Below the pieces are notes generated by a model, which had not been told where the DNA came from, did not search any database, and saw only the letters and a list, made by a program, of their open reading frames with translations. A program made the translations under genes and the position numbers. Below, in pieces: positions 55,239 to 64,000 of a stretch of DNA of 64,000 nt. Source of the DNA: Halorubrum sodomense (GTDB lineage: Archaea; Halobacteriota; Halobacteria; Halobacteriales; Haloferacaceae); assembly GCF_900111935.1 (NCBI RefSeq), contig NZ_FOYN01000001.1, forward strand, positions 248,001-312,000. Reading direction: 5' to 3'. Within the stretch, counting starts at the first letter, position 1. Every line of letters starts with the position of its first letter.

Positions 55239-55874
55239 ATGTTCGAATTCATCACTAACGACGAGGACCGCGGGCAAGTGGGGATCGGGACCCTCATCGT
55301 GTTCATCGCGATGGTGCTGGTGGCGGCGATCGCCGCCGGCGTCCTGATCAACACGGCCGGCTTCCTCCAGTCGCAGGCGGAAGCGACGGGTCAGGAGAGT
55401 ACCGATCTCGTTTCCGAGCGGATCGACGTGACGAGCGAAGTCGGGATCGTCGAATCTGAGAGTAACCCCACAAATCTCAGTGCGATCCGCGTTACCGTGG
55501 CCGGCGCTGCCGGTGCCGACCAGATTGACCTAAATAAGACGACAATTCAGGCCGTCGGACCGAACGGTCAGGAAACGCTTACGTTTAATCGTACCAAGGT
55601 TACCAATGGTGCCGCCAGCATCCAGCCTGAATCCTTCGCGGTTCAAGACGCGTCCGGTTCGTACGTCACATCTTCGGAGGCGGTACTCAATTCGACTAAC
55701 TCGTTCACCATTATTCTCAACCCAGAGAGCCGCCCGTTCGGCGGAGCTAACGCGACGTTCGGGCAGGGCGACTCCTCGTCGCTCGACATCGTCTCGCCGG
55801 CCGGTGCGACGACGACCGTCGAACTGAACGCTCCCGACCTGTTCAGTAAGAAAGGCGCGGCGGTCCGGCTCTAA
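55239..55874 (+). CDS. arlA2: Archaellin, second copy
   Basis: The 211-residue protein has the same class III signal ([12 protein letters not shown] before QVGIGTL) and identical assembly helix. About 118 nt of the signal/helix region differ from the first copy at only three sites, while the outer domains share little. Ending motifs ([16 protein letters not shown]) match archaellin C-termini. The two filament genes form an operon. Confidence 0.93.
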   Translation: MFEFITNDEDRGQVGIGTLIVFIAMVLVAAIAAGVLINTAGFLQSQAEATGQESTDLVSERIDVTSEVGIVESESNPTNLSAIRVTVAGAAGADQIDLNKTTIQAVGPNGQETLTFNRTKVTNGAASIQPESFAVQDASGSYVTSSEAVLNSTNSFTIILNPESRPFGGANATFGQGDSSSLDIVSPAGATTTVELNAPDLFSKKGAAVRL

Positions 55875-55955
55875 CGAGTCAAACAGCGCAGTAACCAGTT
55901 CGCGGCGGCTCGGCCGCCCGCAACACCTATTTTTCGGCGTGCGCTACCACGACTC

Positions 55956-56720
55956 ATGAGTGACGACGACGCGGTCCCGGCCGACCCGGACGAGCTCGAC
56001 TTCACCGACGACGAGGACGTCGTCGAGATCGGGGAGGGCCGCTACGTCGTCGGGACGAACGGCCGCCCCAACGTCGGCCGGTCGCGGGGCCAGCGCCGCG
56101 CGCCGCCCGAGGACGACTCCGGCTTCACCGCGGCCGACCCGACGAATCCGTCGGAGCGGCGCCCCGCCGGCGACGACCCGCGGTCGAGCGCGGCCGGGCC
56201 CGGCGTCGGCGAGCGCGGACAGCAGGGCGGACAGCCCGGCGGCGGTCAACCCGACGCACAGCCCGGCGGGGGACAGCAGTCCGGGGCCCAACCGGCCGGC
56301 GGCGGACAGCCGCCGCCGAACGCGCAGGGGCAGCGTCGAAACCAGGCCGCAGCGGGCGGTAACGCGGTCGACCGACAGGCGGTGAGCCGGTGGCTGGCGA
56401 CCTCCTTCGACGGCGACGGGTTCGACTACGGTATCGACGCGACGCTCCACGCGAACGGCGACACCACCCGCCAGCGGATGGTGTCGAACGACGTGACCGC
56501 GACGTTCGACACGCTCGTCACGTGGTTCGCGTCGAACGCCGGCCCGAACTCGCCGACGCCGGAGGCGATCGGGCTGCTGCTCGCGGCCTCCGAGACCACC
56601 GTCGACATCCCCCCGGTGATGATAAAGCGGTTCGCGGCGAGTCAGGGGCTCTCCGCGAGCGACAGCATCGGCGACCTAGTGCGCGCCGCCGAGGACGCGG
56701 GCGGGTTCCGGATCGAGTGA
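55956..56720 (+). CDS. Unknown protein of the archaellum locus with Gln/Gly-rich linker
   Basis: I do not recognise this 254-residue protein. An acidic N-terminal part has VVEIGEGRYVVGTNGRPNVG. A low-complexity linker rich in Gly, Gln, Pro and Ala follows (about residues 80-132). A globular C-terminal domain then runs from VDRQAVSRWLATSFDGDGFDYG to FAASQGLSASDSIGDLVRAAED. A CTATTTTTC box about 27-30 nt before ATG suggests leaderless expression. Its position beside the archaellins suggests a motility-linked role. Confidence 0.75.
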   Translation: MSDDDAVPADPDELDFTDDEDVVEIGEGRYVVGTNGRPNVGRSRGQRRAPPEDDSGFTAADPTNPSERRPAGDDPRSSAAGPGVGERGQQGGQPGGGQPDAQPGGGQQSGAQPAGGGQPPPNAQGQRRNQAAAGGNAVDRQAVSRWLATSFDGDGFDYGIDATLHANGDTTRQRMVSNDVTATFDTLVTWFASNAGPNSPTPEAIGLLLAASETTVDIPPVMIKRFAASQGLSASDSIGDLVRAAEDAGGFRIE

Positions 56721-56774
56721 TCGTCGTCGAAGTGCTATCGCCGTCGAAAGACGATAAGACGCCTTCTACTCACC

Positions 56775-57227
56775 TTACAGCAGCACGAACAGCGCGATCC
56801 CGATCAGCGCGAACACCGCGTACAGCCCCGCCATCACCTCGCGTTTCAGCGGGCTGCCGAGCGGCTCCGCGGTGAGCCGTCGAATCGGCGGCAGAACCGC
56901 TATTCCGCCGAGGATCAACGGCCACGATTCCGGCGCCGGGACCCGCGTGAGCGCGACGACGACCGTTCCGTATCCGAGGGCGTACGACCCCCGCCGCCAG
57001 AGCTGTTCGCGGTCGGTCAGGTCCGCCTTCGACGGGAACGCGTCGCCGCTCCCCGAGTCGCCGCCGTCGGATCCGCCACCGCCGCCACTCCCCGCGACTT
57101 GCTCCGCCTGCCGCTGGACGTACTCGTCGAGCTCCTCGGCCGCGTCCTCCGTCTGCGGGGCGCCGCACTGGGCGCAGTACCGCGCCTCGTCGTCGACCGG
57201 AGCGTCACAGCGGGGACACGATGGCAT
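56775..57227 (-). CDS. Zinc-ribbon membrane protein
   Basis: The 150-residue protein has an N-terminal zinc ribbon (SCPRCDAP and YCAQCGAP), a Glu/Gln-rich helix, a Gly/Ser/Asp linker, and two C-terminal membrane helices. It may be a sensor or membrane anchor. It sits on the opposite strand between motility genes. The gap 57228-57433 holds no other gene. Confidence 0.8.
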   Translation of the reverse strand: MPSCPRCDAPVDDEARYCAQCGAPQTEDAAEELDEYVQRQAEQVAGSGGGGGSDGGDSGSGDAFPSKADLTDREQLWRRGSYALGYGTVVVALTRVPAPESWPLILGGIAVLPPIRRLTAEPLGSPLKREVMAGLYAVFALIGIALFVLL

Positions 57228-57433
57228 CTTGGCGTGGATCGGGCGCCGCCCGGGCTTAATTCTTCGGACCGAGGACTCCGCCCACGTCGGGCGATTTCCT
57301 CGTTCTCCCGCCGTTTCTCGTCGTCTCGTTACTCGCCTTGATAATCGGGTGGGTACGCTTTAGTCGGTGACCCGCGGAGGCGTAGCTAACCGACTCGGGC
57401 CGCTCGCCGGCCCGCTCGCTTGACCACGCCCCC

Positions 57434-59791
57434 ATGACGATGGACCACGACGACGCGACCGACGCGCGCCCGACGGACCCGACGGCCGCCCACGGCGACC
57501 GGTCGGTCGACTCCGGGAAGAGCCGACGAGTCCGATCGCTCGGAACCGATCTGTCGGGGTTCCAGGCGAGCAGTATCGCCCTCGTCGTCCTCGTCGCGCT
57601 CGGCGGCGTCGTCGCGACCCCGGTCGCGGCCGGCCTCACGGCCGGTTCGTCGGCGTCGTCCGTCGCCGCCGGACCGACGGCGCCCGTCGCGGTCGAGGCC
57701 GCCGGTCCGGTCGGTCCGGCGGACCGTCCGGAGATCGACGGTGGGTTCTCTCGACCGACGTACACCGGCGTCGCGGGCGACCCGATCGAGGTCAGCTTCA
57801 CCGCCGAAAACCCGGACGGCCCGACGTACCTGCTGATCGGCGGGAACCGGCTCACCGACACGGGGGAGCCGGTCGGCTTCGTCGACGTGGTCAAGGTCTC
57901 TGGCACGAGCGACATCACGATCAACACGCGGACGCTCGGCACCGACGCGAGCAACGTCGAGAGCTGCGGGCTGGAGGCCACGTCGTGTGACCTGACGTTC
58001 GTCGACGAGAACGGCGACACGGTCGCCGAGAACCTCAGCGCGCTTCCGACCGCGACCGGGGCGGGCGGGCTCGCTCGCCCCCTCGTCCCGCAGCGCTATC
58101 GGCTCGCGATCACCAACGGGACGTTCGTCGTGGAGGACTCCGGCGTGGTGACGCCCACCGCCAGCGCGGACCAGGCGGACCTCGTGTTACAGAAGCCGAA
58201 GTTCCGCGAGGAGGTCGAGGTGTTCACCACCGCCGACCGGGACGCGCTCGGCGAGGACGTCGACGCCGAGTCGCTCGACGCGCTCCGGGAGAACGGGCTC
58301 GACCGGTCCGTCGTGACAAAGGGGAACAGGATCGTCCTCGGCTTCGAGTCGACGGGCATCTGGGGCGCGCTGTCGCACTTCGCCGCGGAGCGCGGCGCGG
58401 GCCCGATCGAAGCCGGCGAGGCGGTCGACCACCGGGTGCTGACCGACCTCTTGAAGAGGGAATCGGGCGTGTCGCTCCGGGTCCGACAGACGAACCCGGG
58501 GATGAACGAACCGCCCGCGAGGCTCGACCTCTCGCGCGCCGATCCGGAGGACGTTACGCTCATCCCGGCGGCCGCGACCGAGCTGGAGACCCCCGACGCG
58601 CCCGGCCGCTTCTACCTCGTCATCGACACGAGCGGCGGGGACCACTTCACCGAGGAGCCCGAACCGGGCGACGAGTTCGCCGTCGAGTTCGCGCTGGAGG
58701 GGACGGAGGGCGACCGGTACGCGTTCGCGGACGGCGCGGAGCCGCCGGCGGCGTTCGGGTCGGCGTCCGGACCGAGTGACGCCGCCCAGTTCCCCTACTG
58801 GGAGACGGGCGACAGCACGGTGCGCGCCGAGGCGACGTTCACCGTCCGCGAGCGGTTCCTCCGATACGACCACGTCACCGACGACGGGGAGATCCTCGTC
58901 GAGGCGGCGAACGGACGCATCACGGGGACGACCTCGCTGCTGCCGCGGCGGGAGATGACCGCGACGTTCGTGAACGACGCCGGCGACGCTCCGTTCCGCA
59001 CGGAGTCCCCGCTGGAGATCGCGGACGGGAACTTCACGATCGGCGTCGACCTCGAGGAGATTTCACCCGGAACGCGCCTGAACTACGAGCTGTACGAGGG
59101 GTCCACGCTCCGCGACAGCCGGACGGTCGTCGTCGTCGGCGACGCCGACAACCCGGACGAGCTGGTGATCGACGACGCCCCCGAGAACGTCACGGTCACC
59201 GAGGGCGGGAACCTCTCCGCGCTCCGGGCCACCGCCCGCAACGCGGGCGGACTCACGGGGGAAGGGCAGCTCACCCTCACCGTCGACAACGGCAGCGCGG
59301 TGGGGTCGTGGGGAGTCCGGCTCGAACCGGGCAAGTCCCGAACGTACGCGTTCGGCTCCGTGACGGTCGACCTCGACCCGGGAACCTACCCGTTCACGCT
59401 TCGACTCGACGGCGACTCTCACGGCGGGACGCTCGTGGTCGAACAAGACCCAGCGACGACGACGATCGACGACGAGGGCGACGGGAGTATCGAAAACGGC
59501 ACCGACACCGGCGACGGCGGCGCGGACGACGGCACCGACGTCGACGGGAGCAGCGACGACGGCGACTCGGAACCGAACTCGACCGCCCCGAACGGGTCGG
59601 ACTCCGGCGCCGACTCGAACGACACCGAAACCGACGGCGACGAGGGTCCCGGCGCGACGAGCGATGGCGACGCGCCCGCCGATCAGGAGACGGACTCCGT
59701 CGGTATGCTCCCGCTGCCGTTCGGGACCCGCGAGGCGTTCGGCGGGACCGTCCTCGTCGGCGCGATCCACGTCCTCGGCCACTGGGTGTGA
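57434..59791 (+). CDS. Large secreted/surface protein with acidic Thr/Ser/Asp-rich stalk
   Basis: The 785-residue protein has a hydrophilic N-terminus of about 45 residues, then a signal-like helix (SSIALVVLVALGGVVATPVAAG). Long beta-rich segments resemble haloarchaeal surface (BGTF/DUF7827-like) domains. A CARDB-like domain lies near residues 585-670, followed by an Asp/Thr/Ser-rich stalk (about 680-755) and a short hydrophobic end. Several NxT/S sites fit glycosylation. No PGF-CTERM motif is seen, so anchoring is unclear. Confidence 0.75.
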   Translation: MTMDHDDATDARPTDPTAAHGDRSVDSGKSRRVRSLGTDLSGFQASSIALVVLVALGGVVATPVAAGLTAGSSASSVAAGPTAPVAVEAAGPVGPADRPEIDGGFSRPTYTGVAGDPIEVSFTAENPDGPTYLLIGGNRLTDTGEPVGFVDVVKVSGTSDITINTRTLGTDASNVESCGLEATSCDLTFVDENGDTVAENLSALPTATGAGGLARPLVPQRYRLAITNGTFVVEDSGVVTPTASADQADLVLQKPKFREEVEVFTTADRDALGEDVDAESLDALRENGLDRSVVTKGNRIVLGFESTGIWGALSHFAAERGAGPIEAGEAVDHRVLTDLLKRESGVSLRVRQTNPGMNEPPARLDLSRADPEDVTLIPAAATELETPDAPGRFYLVIDTSGGDHFTEEPEPGDEFAVEFALEGTEGDRYAFADGAEPPAAFGSASGPSDAAQFPYWETGDSTVRAEATFTVRERFLRYDHVTDDGEILVEAANGRITGTTSLLPRREMTATFVNDAGDAPFRTESPLEIADGNFTIGVDLEEISPGTRLNYELYEGSTLRDSRTVVVVGDADNPDELVIDDAPENVTVTEGGNLSALRATARNAGGLTGEGQLTLTVDNGSAVGSWGVRLEPGKSRTYAFGSVTVDLDPGTYPFTLRLDGDSHGGTLVVEQDPATTTIDDEGDGSIENGTDTGDGGADDGTDVDGSSDDGDSEPNSTAPNGSDSGADSNDTETDGDEGPGATSDGDAPADQETDSVGMLPLPFGTREAFGGTVLVGAIHVLGHWV

Positions 59792-59899
59792 CCGCCGCTT
59801 CGAGTGTAGGGCCGTTCCCCGTCGTTCGGAGCTCCGTTCTCATCGCTGAGAACCGCGGGGGAGCGATTAAGTGATCGCTGAACCCCGCTTCAGACAACA

Positions 59900-60256
59900 A
59901 TGGCTACGCGGGTACTCATCGCCGACGACTCGGAGTTCATGCGGAACCTCCTCCGGGAGATCCTCGAAGGCGAGTTCGAGATCGTCGGGGAGGCGGAGAA
60001 CGGCGTGGAGGCGGTGAACATGTACGAGGAGCACGGGCCGGACCTCGTGATGATGGACATCGTGATGCCGATCCGCGACGGGATCGAGGCGACGACGGAG
60101 ATCTTAGAGGAGCATCCCGACGCGACGGTGATCATGTGTACCAGCGTCGGGCAGGAGGAGAAGATGAAGGCGGCGATCAAGGCGGGCGCGGAGGGGTACA
60201 TCACGAAGCCGTTCCAGAAGCCGAACGTGCTCGACGCCATCGGCTCGGCGGTATAA
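59900..60256 (+). CDS. cheY: Chemotaxis response regulator CheY
   Basis: The 118-residue single receiver domain has RVLIADDSEFMRNLL, phospho-acceptor Asp53 in LVMMDIVMPIRDG, Thr/Ser in MCTSVGQ and Lys in GYITKPFQKP. CheY passes the chemoreceptor signal to the archaellum motor through adaptor CheF and ArlCE. Its stop overlaps the cheC start by one base (TAATG). Confidence 0.95.
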   Translation: MATRVLIADDSEFMRNLLREILEGEFEIVGEAENGVEAVNMYEEHGPDLVMMDIVMPIRDGIEATTEILEEHPDATVIMCTSVGQEEKMKAAIKAGAEGYITKPFQKPNVLDAIGSAV

Positions 60257-61446
60257 TGCGGGTCGACGTCCGCGCGCTCGGCGCCTGTAACCGCCTCGCT
60301 GAGCGGGGGGCGAAACAGGCCGCCGGGGCGCTCTCGGACCTGACCGGGACCGACCTCGCGGTGGAGGTGACGGGCGCGAGCGTCGCCAGCGGCGAGGACC
60401 TCGCGGAAGCGTTCGCGGGCCGGGAGTCGATCGGCGTGAGCGTCGGGCTCCGCGGGGGGTTGGACGGCGAGGCGGTGCTCGCCTTCGACGCCGTGAACGT
60501 CGACGCCCTGCTCTCGCTGCTCCCCGGGGGGCAGTCGATGGAGCGGAGCGCGGTGACGGAGGTCGGCAACATCGCGCTCGGCGGCTTCCTCGACGGCTGG
60601 GCGAACTTCCTCGGGAAGGCGATCGACATGTCGCCGCCGCGGTACTTCGAGGCCGACGGCGCGGCGGTGCTGCCGGACGGCGCGCTCGCCGGCGACGGCG
60701 TGTTCCTCTTCGAGAGCCGGCTGGACGCGACGACGACCGACCTCGACTTCTCCATCTACATGCTGCCCGACTCGGGGCCGTTCCGCGATCTCATCGTCGG
60801 GAAGACGGCTCCCGCGGCGGCGGCCGGCGGCGAGGCGAACGGCGGCACGACGAGCACCGCGGTGCCGTACGAGTCGCTGTCGACGTTCTCGTCGCTGGCG
60901 AAGCGGGGGTCGTCGAACGCCGCCGACAACATCGCGATGATGACCGGGCTCGAGACGAGCGTCGACGTGAGTCGGCTCCGGTTCGTCCCGCTCGCGGACG
61001 TGCCCGCGGAGGTCGGGACCGAACCGCACGCGGGCACGGTGTTCGAGCTTCAGGGAGAGCCGAGCGGCTACCTCGCGATCCTCTTCGAGGAGTCTTCTGC
61101 GGCCGCGATCGCGGACGCGATGCTCCCCATGGACCCGGACGAACCGCTGGGCGACATGGCCGAGAACGCGCTCTGCGAGCTCGGCAACGTGATGACGAGC
61201 GGGTTCATCGACGGGTGGGCGAACGTGCTGGGCACGTCGATCACTCACTCGCCGCCGGAGTTCGTCCACGACATCGGCGCGTCGACGATCAGCCCGCTCG
61301 TCGCGAAGCTGAGCGAGCGGCAGGACTACGGGTTCGTGATCGACACGGCGATCGAGACGGAGGGGATCCAGGCGCGGTGCGACGTGTACGCGCTCCCCGA
61401 CGAGCGCGAACTGGCTCGGGCGCTCGATCGGCTCTCCGACCCGTGA
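60256..61446 (+). CDS. cheC: CheC-type chemotaxis phosphatase, two-module
   Basis: The 396-residue protein contains two CheC-like halves. Each has the E-x3-N signature: AVTEVGNIALGGFLDGWANFL (in pattern) near residue 95 and ALCELGNVMTSGFIDGWANVL (in pattern) near residue 305. These residues remove phosphate from CheY-P in characterised CheC. Haloarchaeal CheC proteins are often longer than bacterial ones. It overlaps cheD by 4 nt (GTGA). Confidence 0.92.
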   Translation: MRVDVRALGACNRLAERGAKQAAGALSDLTGTDLAVEVTGASVASGEDLAEAFAGRESIGVSVGLRGGLDGEAVLAFDAVNVDALLSLLPGGQSMERSAVTEVGNIALGGFLDGWANFLGKAIDMSPPRYFEADGAAVLPDGALAGDGVFLFESRLDATTTDLDFSIYMLPDSGPFRDLIVGKTAPAAAAGGEANGGTTSTAVPYESLSTFSSLAKRGSSNAADNIAMMTGLETSVDVSRLRFVPLADVPAEVGTEPHAGTVFELQGEPSGYLAILFEESSAAAIADAMLPMDPDEPLGDMAENALCELGNVMTSGFIDGWANVLGTSITHSPPEFVHDIGASTISPLVAKLSERQDYGFVIDTAIETEGIQARCDVYALPDERELARALDRLSDP

Positions 61447-62030
61447 CCCGCTCGCTCTCCGACGATCGGCCGGACGAGCCGGCGGACCGAACGGAGAGCG
61501 ACGGGGACGCCGTCGCTGACGCGGACCCCGCGGCGGTCACCGGCGGCGCGGTCCCCGACGACCCCGGCCGGATCAAGGTCGGCGTGGGCGAACTGGCGGT
61601 CACGAGCGACGACGCCGTCCTGACCACCAGCGGGCTGGGCTCCTGCGTCGCGGTCGCGCTCGTCGACGAGCGAGCGGGCGTCCGCGGGCTCCTCCACGCC
61701 ATGCTGCCTGCGGGCGAAGAGAAACCGACCGCCGCCGCGCGCCCCGCGAAGTACGTCGACACCGGGGTCGACTCGCTGATCGCGGCGCTCGACGACGCCG
61801 GCGCCGACCCCCGCCGCCTGGAGGCGCGGGTCGCCGGCGGCGCCGAGATGCTCGATCTCACGGACGCGGTCGGCCCGCGGAACGTCGAGCGGGTGGGCGA
61901 GGTGCTCGACGCGGCGGGCGTCCCTGTCGTCGCCAGCGACGTCGGCGACGCCGTCGGACGGACGGTCCGATTCGGTCCGGACGGCCGGCTCGTCGTCCGG
62001 GCGGCGGACGGCTTCGAACGAGCGATCTGA
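61443..62030 (+). CDS. cheD: Chemoreceptor glutamine deamidase CheD
   Basis: The 195-residue protein begins with an acidic extension of about 40 residues. The CheD core follows: GLGSCVAVALVD with the catalytic Cys, LLHAMLP with the catalytic His, AKYVDTGVDSLI and VAGGAEMLDL. CheD deamidates glutamines in receptors and binds CheC. The GTG start overlaps the cheC stop. Confidence 0.94.
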   Translation: MTRSLSDDRPDEPADRTESDGDAVADADPAAVTGGAVPDDPGRIKVGVGELAVTSDDAVLTTSGLGSCVAVALVDERAGVRGLLHAMLPAGEEKPTAAARPAKYVDTGVDSLIAALDDAGADPRRLEARVAGGAEMLDLTDAVGPRNVERVGEVLDAAGVPVVASDVGDAVGRTVRFGPDGRLVVRAADGFERAI

Positions 62031-62181
62031 CCGTCGATCGGGACTGGTTTCGCCTCTGGTCGCTTCCGGATTTATCCGTTCTCACCCCACTCAATCGACG
62101 ATACTCGTGTCTCAGCGTGCTTTCTCACGGCTGATATTTTGAGGGGTGAATTGAAGTGGGTTCTGCGGGTGGTACACGGTA
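62031..62181 (+). promoter_or_regulatory. Gap before arlCE
   Basis: Some 150 nt with an AT-richer part near 62130-62156 (GATATTTTGAGGGGTGAATTG) about 28-45 nt before ATG 62182, a likely promoter. Confidence 0.35.
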
Positions 62182-64000
62182 ATGGGCCTCGAACTACCGG
62201 TGTGGGGAGCCTCAACCGCCGTCTGGGCAGTCGCCACGCTGGGGCTCGTCGGTGCGAGCGTCCTCGACAGGTTCCTCGACGACGACGGATCCGACGACGA
62301 CGGTTCCGGAGGTATGGACGGCGACGACGATCCCTTCGGCGGCGACATGGGCGGCGGCGACATGGGCGGCGGCGACATGGGCGGCGGCGACATGGGCGGC
62401 GGAGGGATGGGCGGCGGCATGGGCGGTGGCGGCGGTGGCGGCGGCGACGGCTTCGACGACTTCGACGGCATGGACGAGTGGGACGACGAGTTCGACGACG
62501 GCGGGGGCGGTGGTGGCGGGGGTGCCGCCACCGACGAGCTCGAGAACCGGCTCGACGAGCTCGAGAACGAGGTCGCGTCGCTGTCCTCGACCGTCTCGAC
62601 GGTTCGCTCGGAGAACGAGGAGATCTCGAACGCTGTCGACGACATCGAGGAGGACGTCCGCAACCTGCTCGACATCTACGAGATGGTCACCCGCGGGATC
62701 AACCCGTTCGTCGACGACGGCGGCGGCTTCGACAACGTCGCCGGCGGCGGCGAGGGCTCGTTCGGCATCTTCGACGACGAAGACGGCGGCGAGGAGGAGG
62801 ACCTCGACGAGGACGTCGCGAACGCGGACGCGGACGGGTTCTTCGACGACGACCTCCTCGACGAGGAAGCGGACGACGACGAGTTCGACGACCTCGACGA
62901 CGGCGACGATACCGGTGAAGACGGGTTCGACGACCTCGACGGCGACGACGAATTCGACGACCTCGACGAGGAGTTCGAGGAACCGGACGACGACAGCACG
63001 GACGACGCCGCGTCCGAGACCGAAACGGCGGCCGACGGAGACGACATGAACGACGATGGAAAGAGTTTCAGCGAACTGAAAGAAGAGTACGACTCCGGGG
63101 AGGCCGACTGGGCCGAGGAGGGCGACGACGGGGACGACGACCCGTTCGAGGACGGGAACGACTCGTTCGACGACCCCGGCGACGAAACCGACTCGTTCGA
63201 GGACGGGGACGACTCGTTCGACGACCCCGGCGACGGGTTCGACGGCGACGGCCTCGGTGGCGGTGCCGAGGGCGACGGCTTCGACGAGTTCGATGAACCG
63301 GCGGATCCCGAGCCTGCGGGCGGCGCGTCCGACCCCGAGCCGGCGGCTGGCCGTGCCGACCCCGACCCCGAACCGGACCGCCGGCCCGGCGGCGACCCCG
63401 CCGAGGCCTCCGGCGGCTTCGAGTACGTCGGCGAGGACGACCTCTCGGGGAGCGGCGGTCGCGGCAAGCCGTACCTCACCGAACTCCCCGGCGACTACGT
63501 CGGCGACCTCCTCGTGATGGAGTGGCTGGAGTTCCTCGTCTCCGAGAGCGACGTCACCGACGCGGTGCGCGCCATCAACTACTACGAGCGGATCGAGTGG
63601 ATCGGCCCCGACGCCGCGGCGCGGCTCCGGGACTTCCTCTCCGGGTTCGGCACGATCGACCGCAACCTCGTCGACCGGCCGGGGACCGACCGGCTCGCCC
63701 GCGAACACCACACCCGCAGCCTCCGGTACGTGACCCAGCTCAACGGCACCAGCAGCCACACGGTCCTCTTGGACCGCTGGGACGACCTCGCCGGCGGGTC
63801 GCTCGTCGGCGGCGGGCCCGTCGGCGGTCGCCGCGGCGACCGGCGCGGCGGGCGAACCGACTCCGGCCGCAACGGACGCGGCGGCCGGAACGGTCGAAAC
63901 GGCCGCGCTCCGCGGGACGACCGCTCGGCGGCCGAGCGAAACGGCCGCGACGCGTCCGGCCGCCGAGACGCGCCCGACGAGGGCGAGCGACGCGAGAACG
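62182..64000 (+). CDS. arlCE: Archaellum switch protein ArlCE (FlaC-FlaE fusion), 3' end outside window
   Basis: The frame runs from ATG 62182 to the window end (606 codons seen). After an N-terminal hydrophobic stretch come a DMGGG-repeat (62341-62430, 15-nt units), a coiled coil (about residues 118-168, DELENRLDELENEVASL), and a long Asp/Glu-rich linker. The FlaD/E domain follows (about residues 427-530, GKPYLTELPGDYVGDLLVMEW in pattern, then NYYERIEWIG). A basic Arg/Gly/Asn-rich tail from about residue 545 is unusual. ArlCE links CheY/CheF to the motor. Confidence 0.85.
   Translation, partial: MGLELPVWGASTAVWAVATLGLVGASVLDRFLDDDGSDDDGSGGMDGDDDPFGGDMGGGDMGGGDMGGGDMGGGGMGGGMGGGGGGGGDGFDDFDGMDEWDDEFDDGGGGGGGGAATDELENRLDELENEVASLSSTVSTVRSENEEISNAVDDIEEDVRNLLDIYEMVTRGINPFVDDGGGFDNVAGGGEGSFGIFDDEDGGEEEDLDEDVANADADGFFDDDLLDEEADDDEFDDLDDGDDTGEDGFDDLDGDDEFDDLDEEFEEPDDDSTDDAASETETAADGDDMNDDGKSFSELKEEYDSGEADWAEEGDDGDDDPFEDGNDSFDDPGDETDSFEDGDDSFDDPGDGFDGDGLGGGAEGDGFDEFDEPADPEPAGGASDPEPAAGRADPDPEPDRRPGGDPAEASGGFEYVGEDDLSGSGGRGKPYLTELPGDYVGDLLVMEWLEFLVSESDVTDAVRAINYYERIEWIGPDAAARLRDFLSGFGTIDRNLVDRPGTDRLAREHHTRSLRYVTQLNGTSSHTVLLDRWDDLAGGSLVGGGPVGGRRGDRRGGRTDSGRNGRGGRNGRNGRAPRDDRSAAERNGRDASGRRDAPDEGERREN

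Noticed and set aside
62341-62430. Short tandem repeat in arlCE, considered as a CRISPR-like array
   Set aside because: The units are 15 nt, contiguous, in frame, and encode DMGGG repeats; there are no spacers.

Overview
The window comes from a haloarchaeon (class Halobacteria), most plausibly a Halorubrum-like species. The DNA is very GC-rich and almost every protein is acidic. The information genes are archaeal: primase large subunit PriL, an RFC small subunit, the Hef helicase-nuclease, and ribosomal proteins L1, L10/P0 and L12/P1. There is an archaellum/chemotaxis locus, and many genes have a T/A-rich TATA-like element about 25-33 nt before the start codon, which suggests leaderless mRNAs. 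The genus is an inference; the class is well supported.

Layout. 1-7 kb: an M14 deacylase (cut by the window edge), DUF309, an EamA transporter, a PAS histidine kinase, tRNA-Leu(CAA), then a tight run pyrG, guaA (ATP-pyrophosphatase subunit), a small haloarchaeal protein and a glutaredoxin-like protein. 7-13 kb: a one-domain DUF1508 protein, an amidohydrolase, repeat copy A, NAD-dependent DNA ligase and a two-gene ABC exporter. 13.2-13.7 kb: tRNA-Val(TAC) and an array of its 3' end. 13.7-15.4 kb: small membrane or secreted proteins. 15.4-20 kb: a complete sugar ABC importer on the minus strand. 20.3-24.1 kb: an RFC-like ATPase, phosphatidylserine decarboxylase, an amphi-Trp/DUF1508 fusion and priL. 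24.1-26.8 kb: small proteins and the rpl1-rpl10-rpl12 operon. 27-31.5 kb: propionyl/acetyl-CoA carboxylase (pccB, pccX, pccA). 31.5-32.6 kb: a lower-GC stretch with a lipoprotein and repeat copy B. 32.7-41.4 kb: BKACE enzyme, SWIM, TRAM and Tfx proteins, a second M14 deacylase, an MBL-fold hydrolase, a membrane molybdo-enzyme and hef. 41.5-46.8 kb: DUF5807, an acyl-CoA ligase, repeat copy C, and metX-metY. 46.9-54.3 kb: a DHH nuclease, two HTH/small-membrane-protein pairs, a membrane sulfite-oxidase-like enzyme preceded by a broken Tat-signal gene, a HalX response regulator and a KaiC-like ATPase. 54.6-64 kb: two archaellins, unknown and surface proteins, cheY-cheC-cheD and a partial ArlCE switch protein.

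How the genes work together. The last 12 kb makes a motility unit: filament subunits, receptor-methylation feedback (CheC, CheD), CheY, and the ArlCE protein that links CheY output to the motor. The HalX regulator and KaiC-like ATPase just upstream may regulate it (inference). The carboxylase genes encode biotin carboxylase-BCCP, carboxyltransferase and a small third subunit. MetX and MetY make homocysteine from homoserine by direct sulfhydrylation.

The most unusual material is non-coding. A structured repeat of roughly 330 bp occurs three times (8.7, 32.3 and 43.8 kb). Its stems keep their pairing while parts of their sequence change, and its ends carry TATA-like motifs. A second array repeats the 3' end of tRNA-Val at 120-132 bp spacing, with hairpins between the copies. 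No CRISPR array, transposase or integrase was seen.
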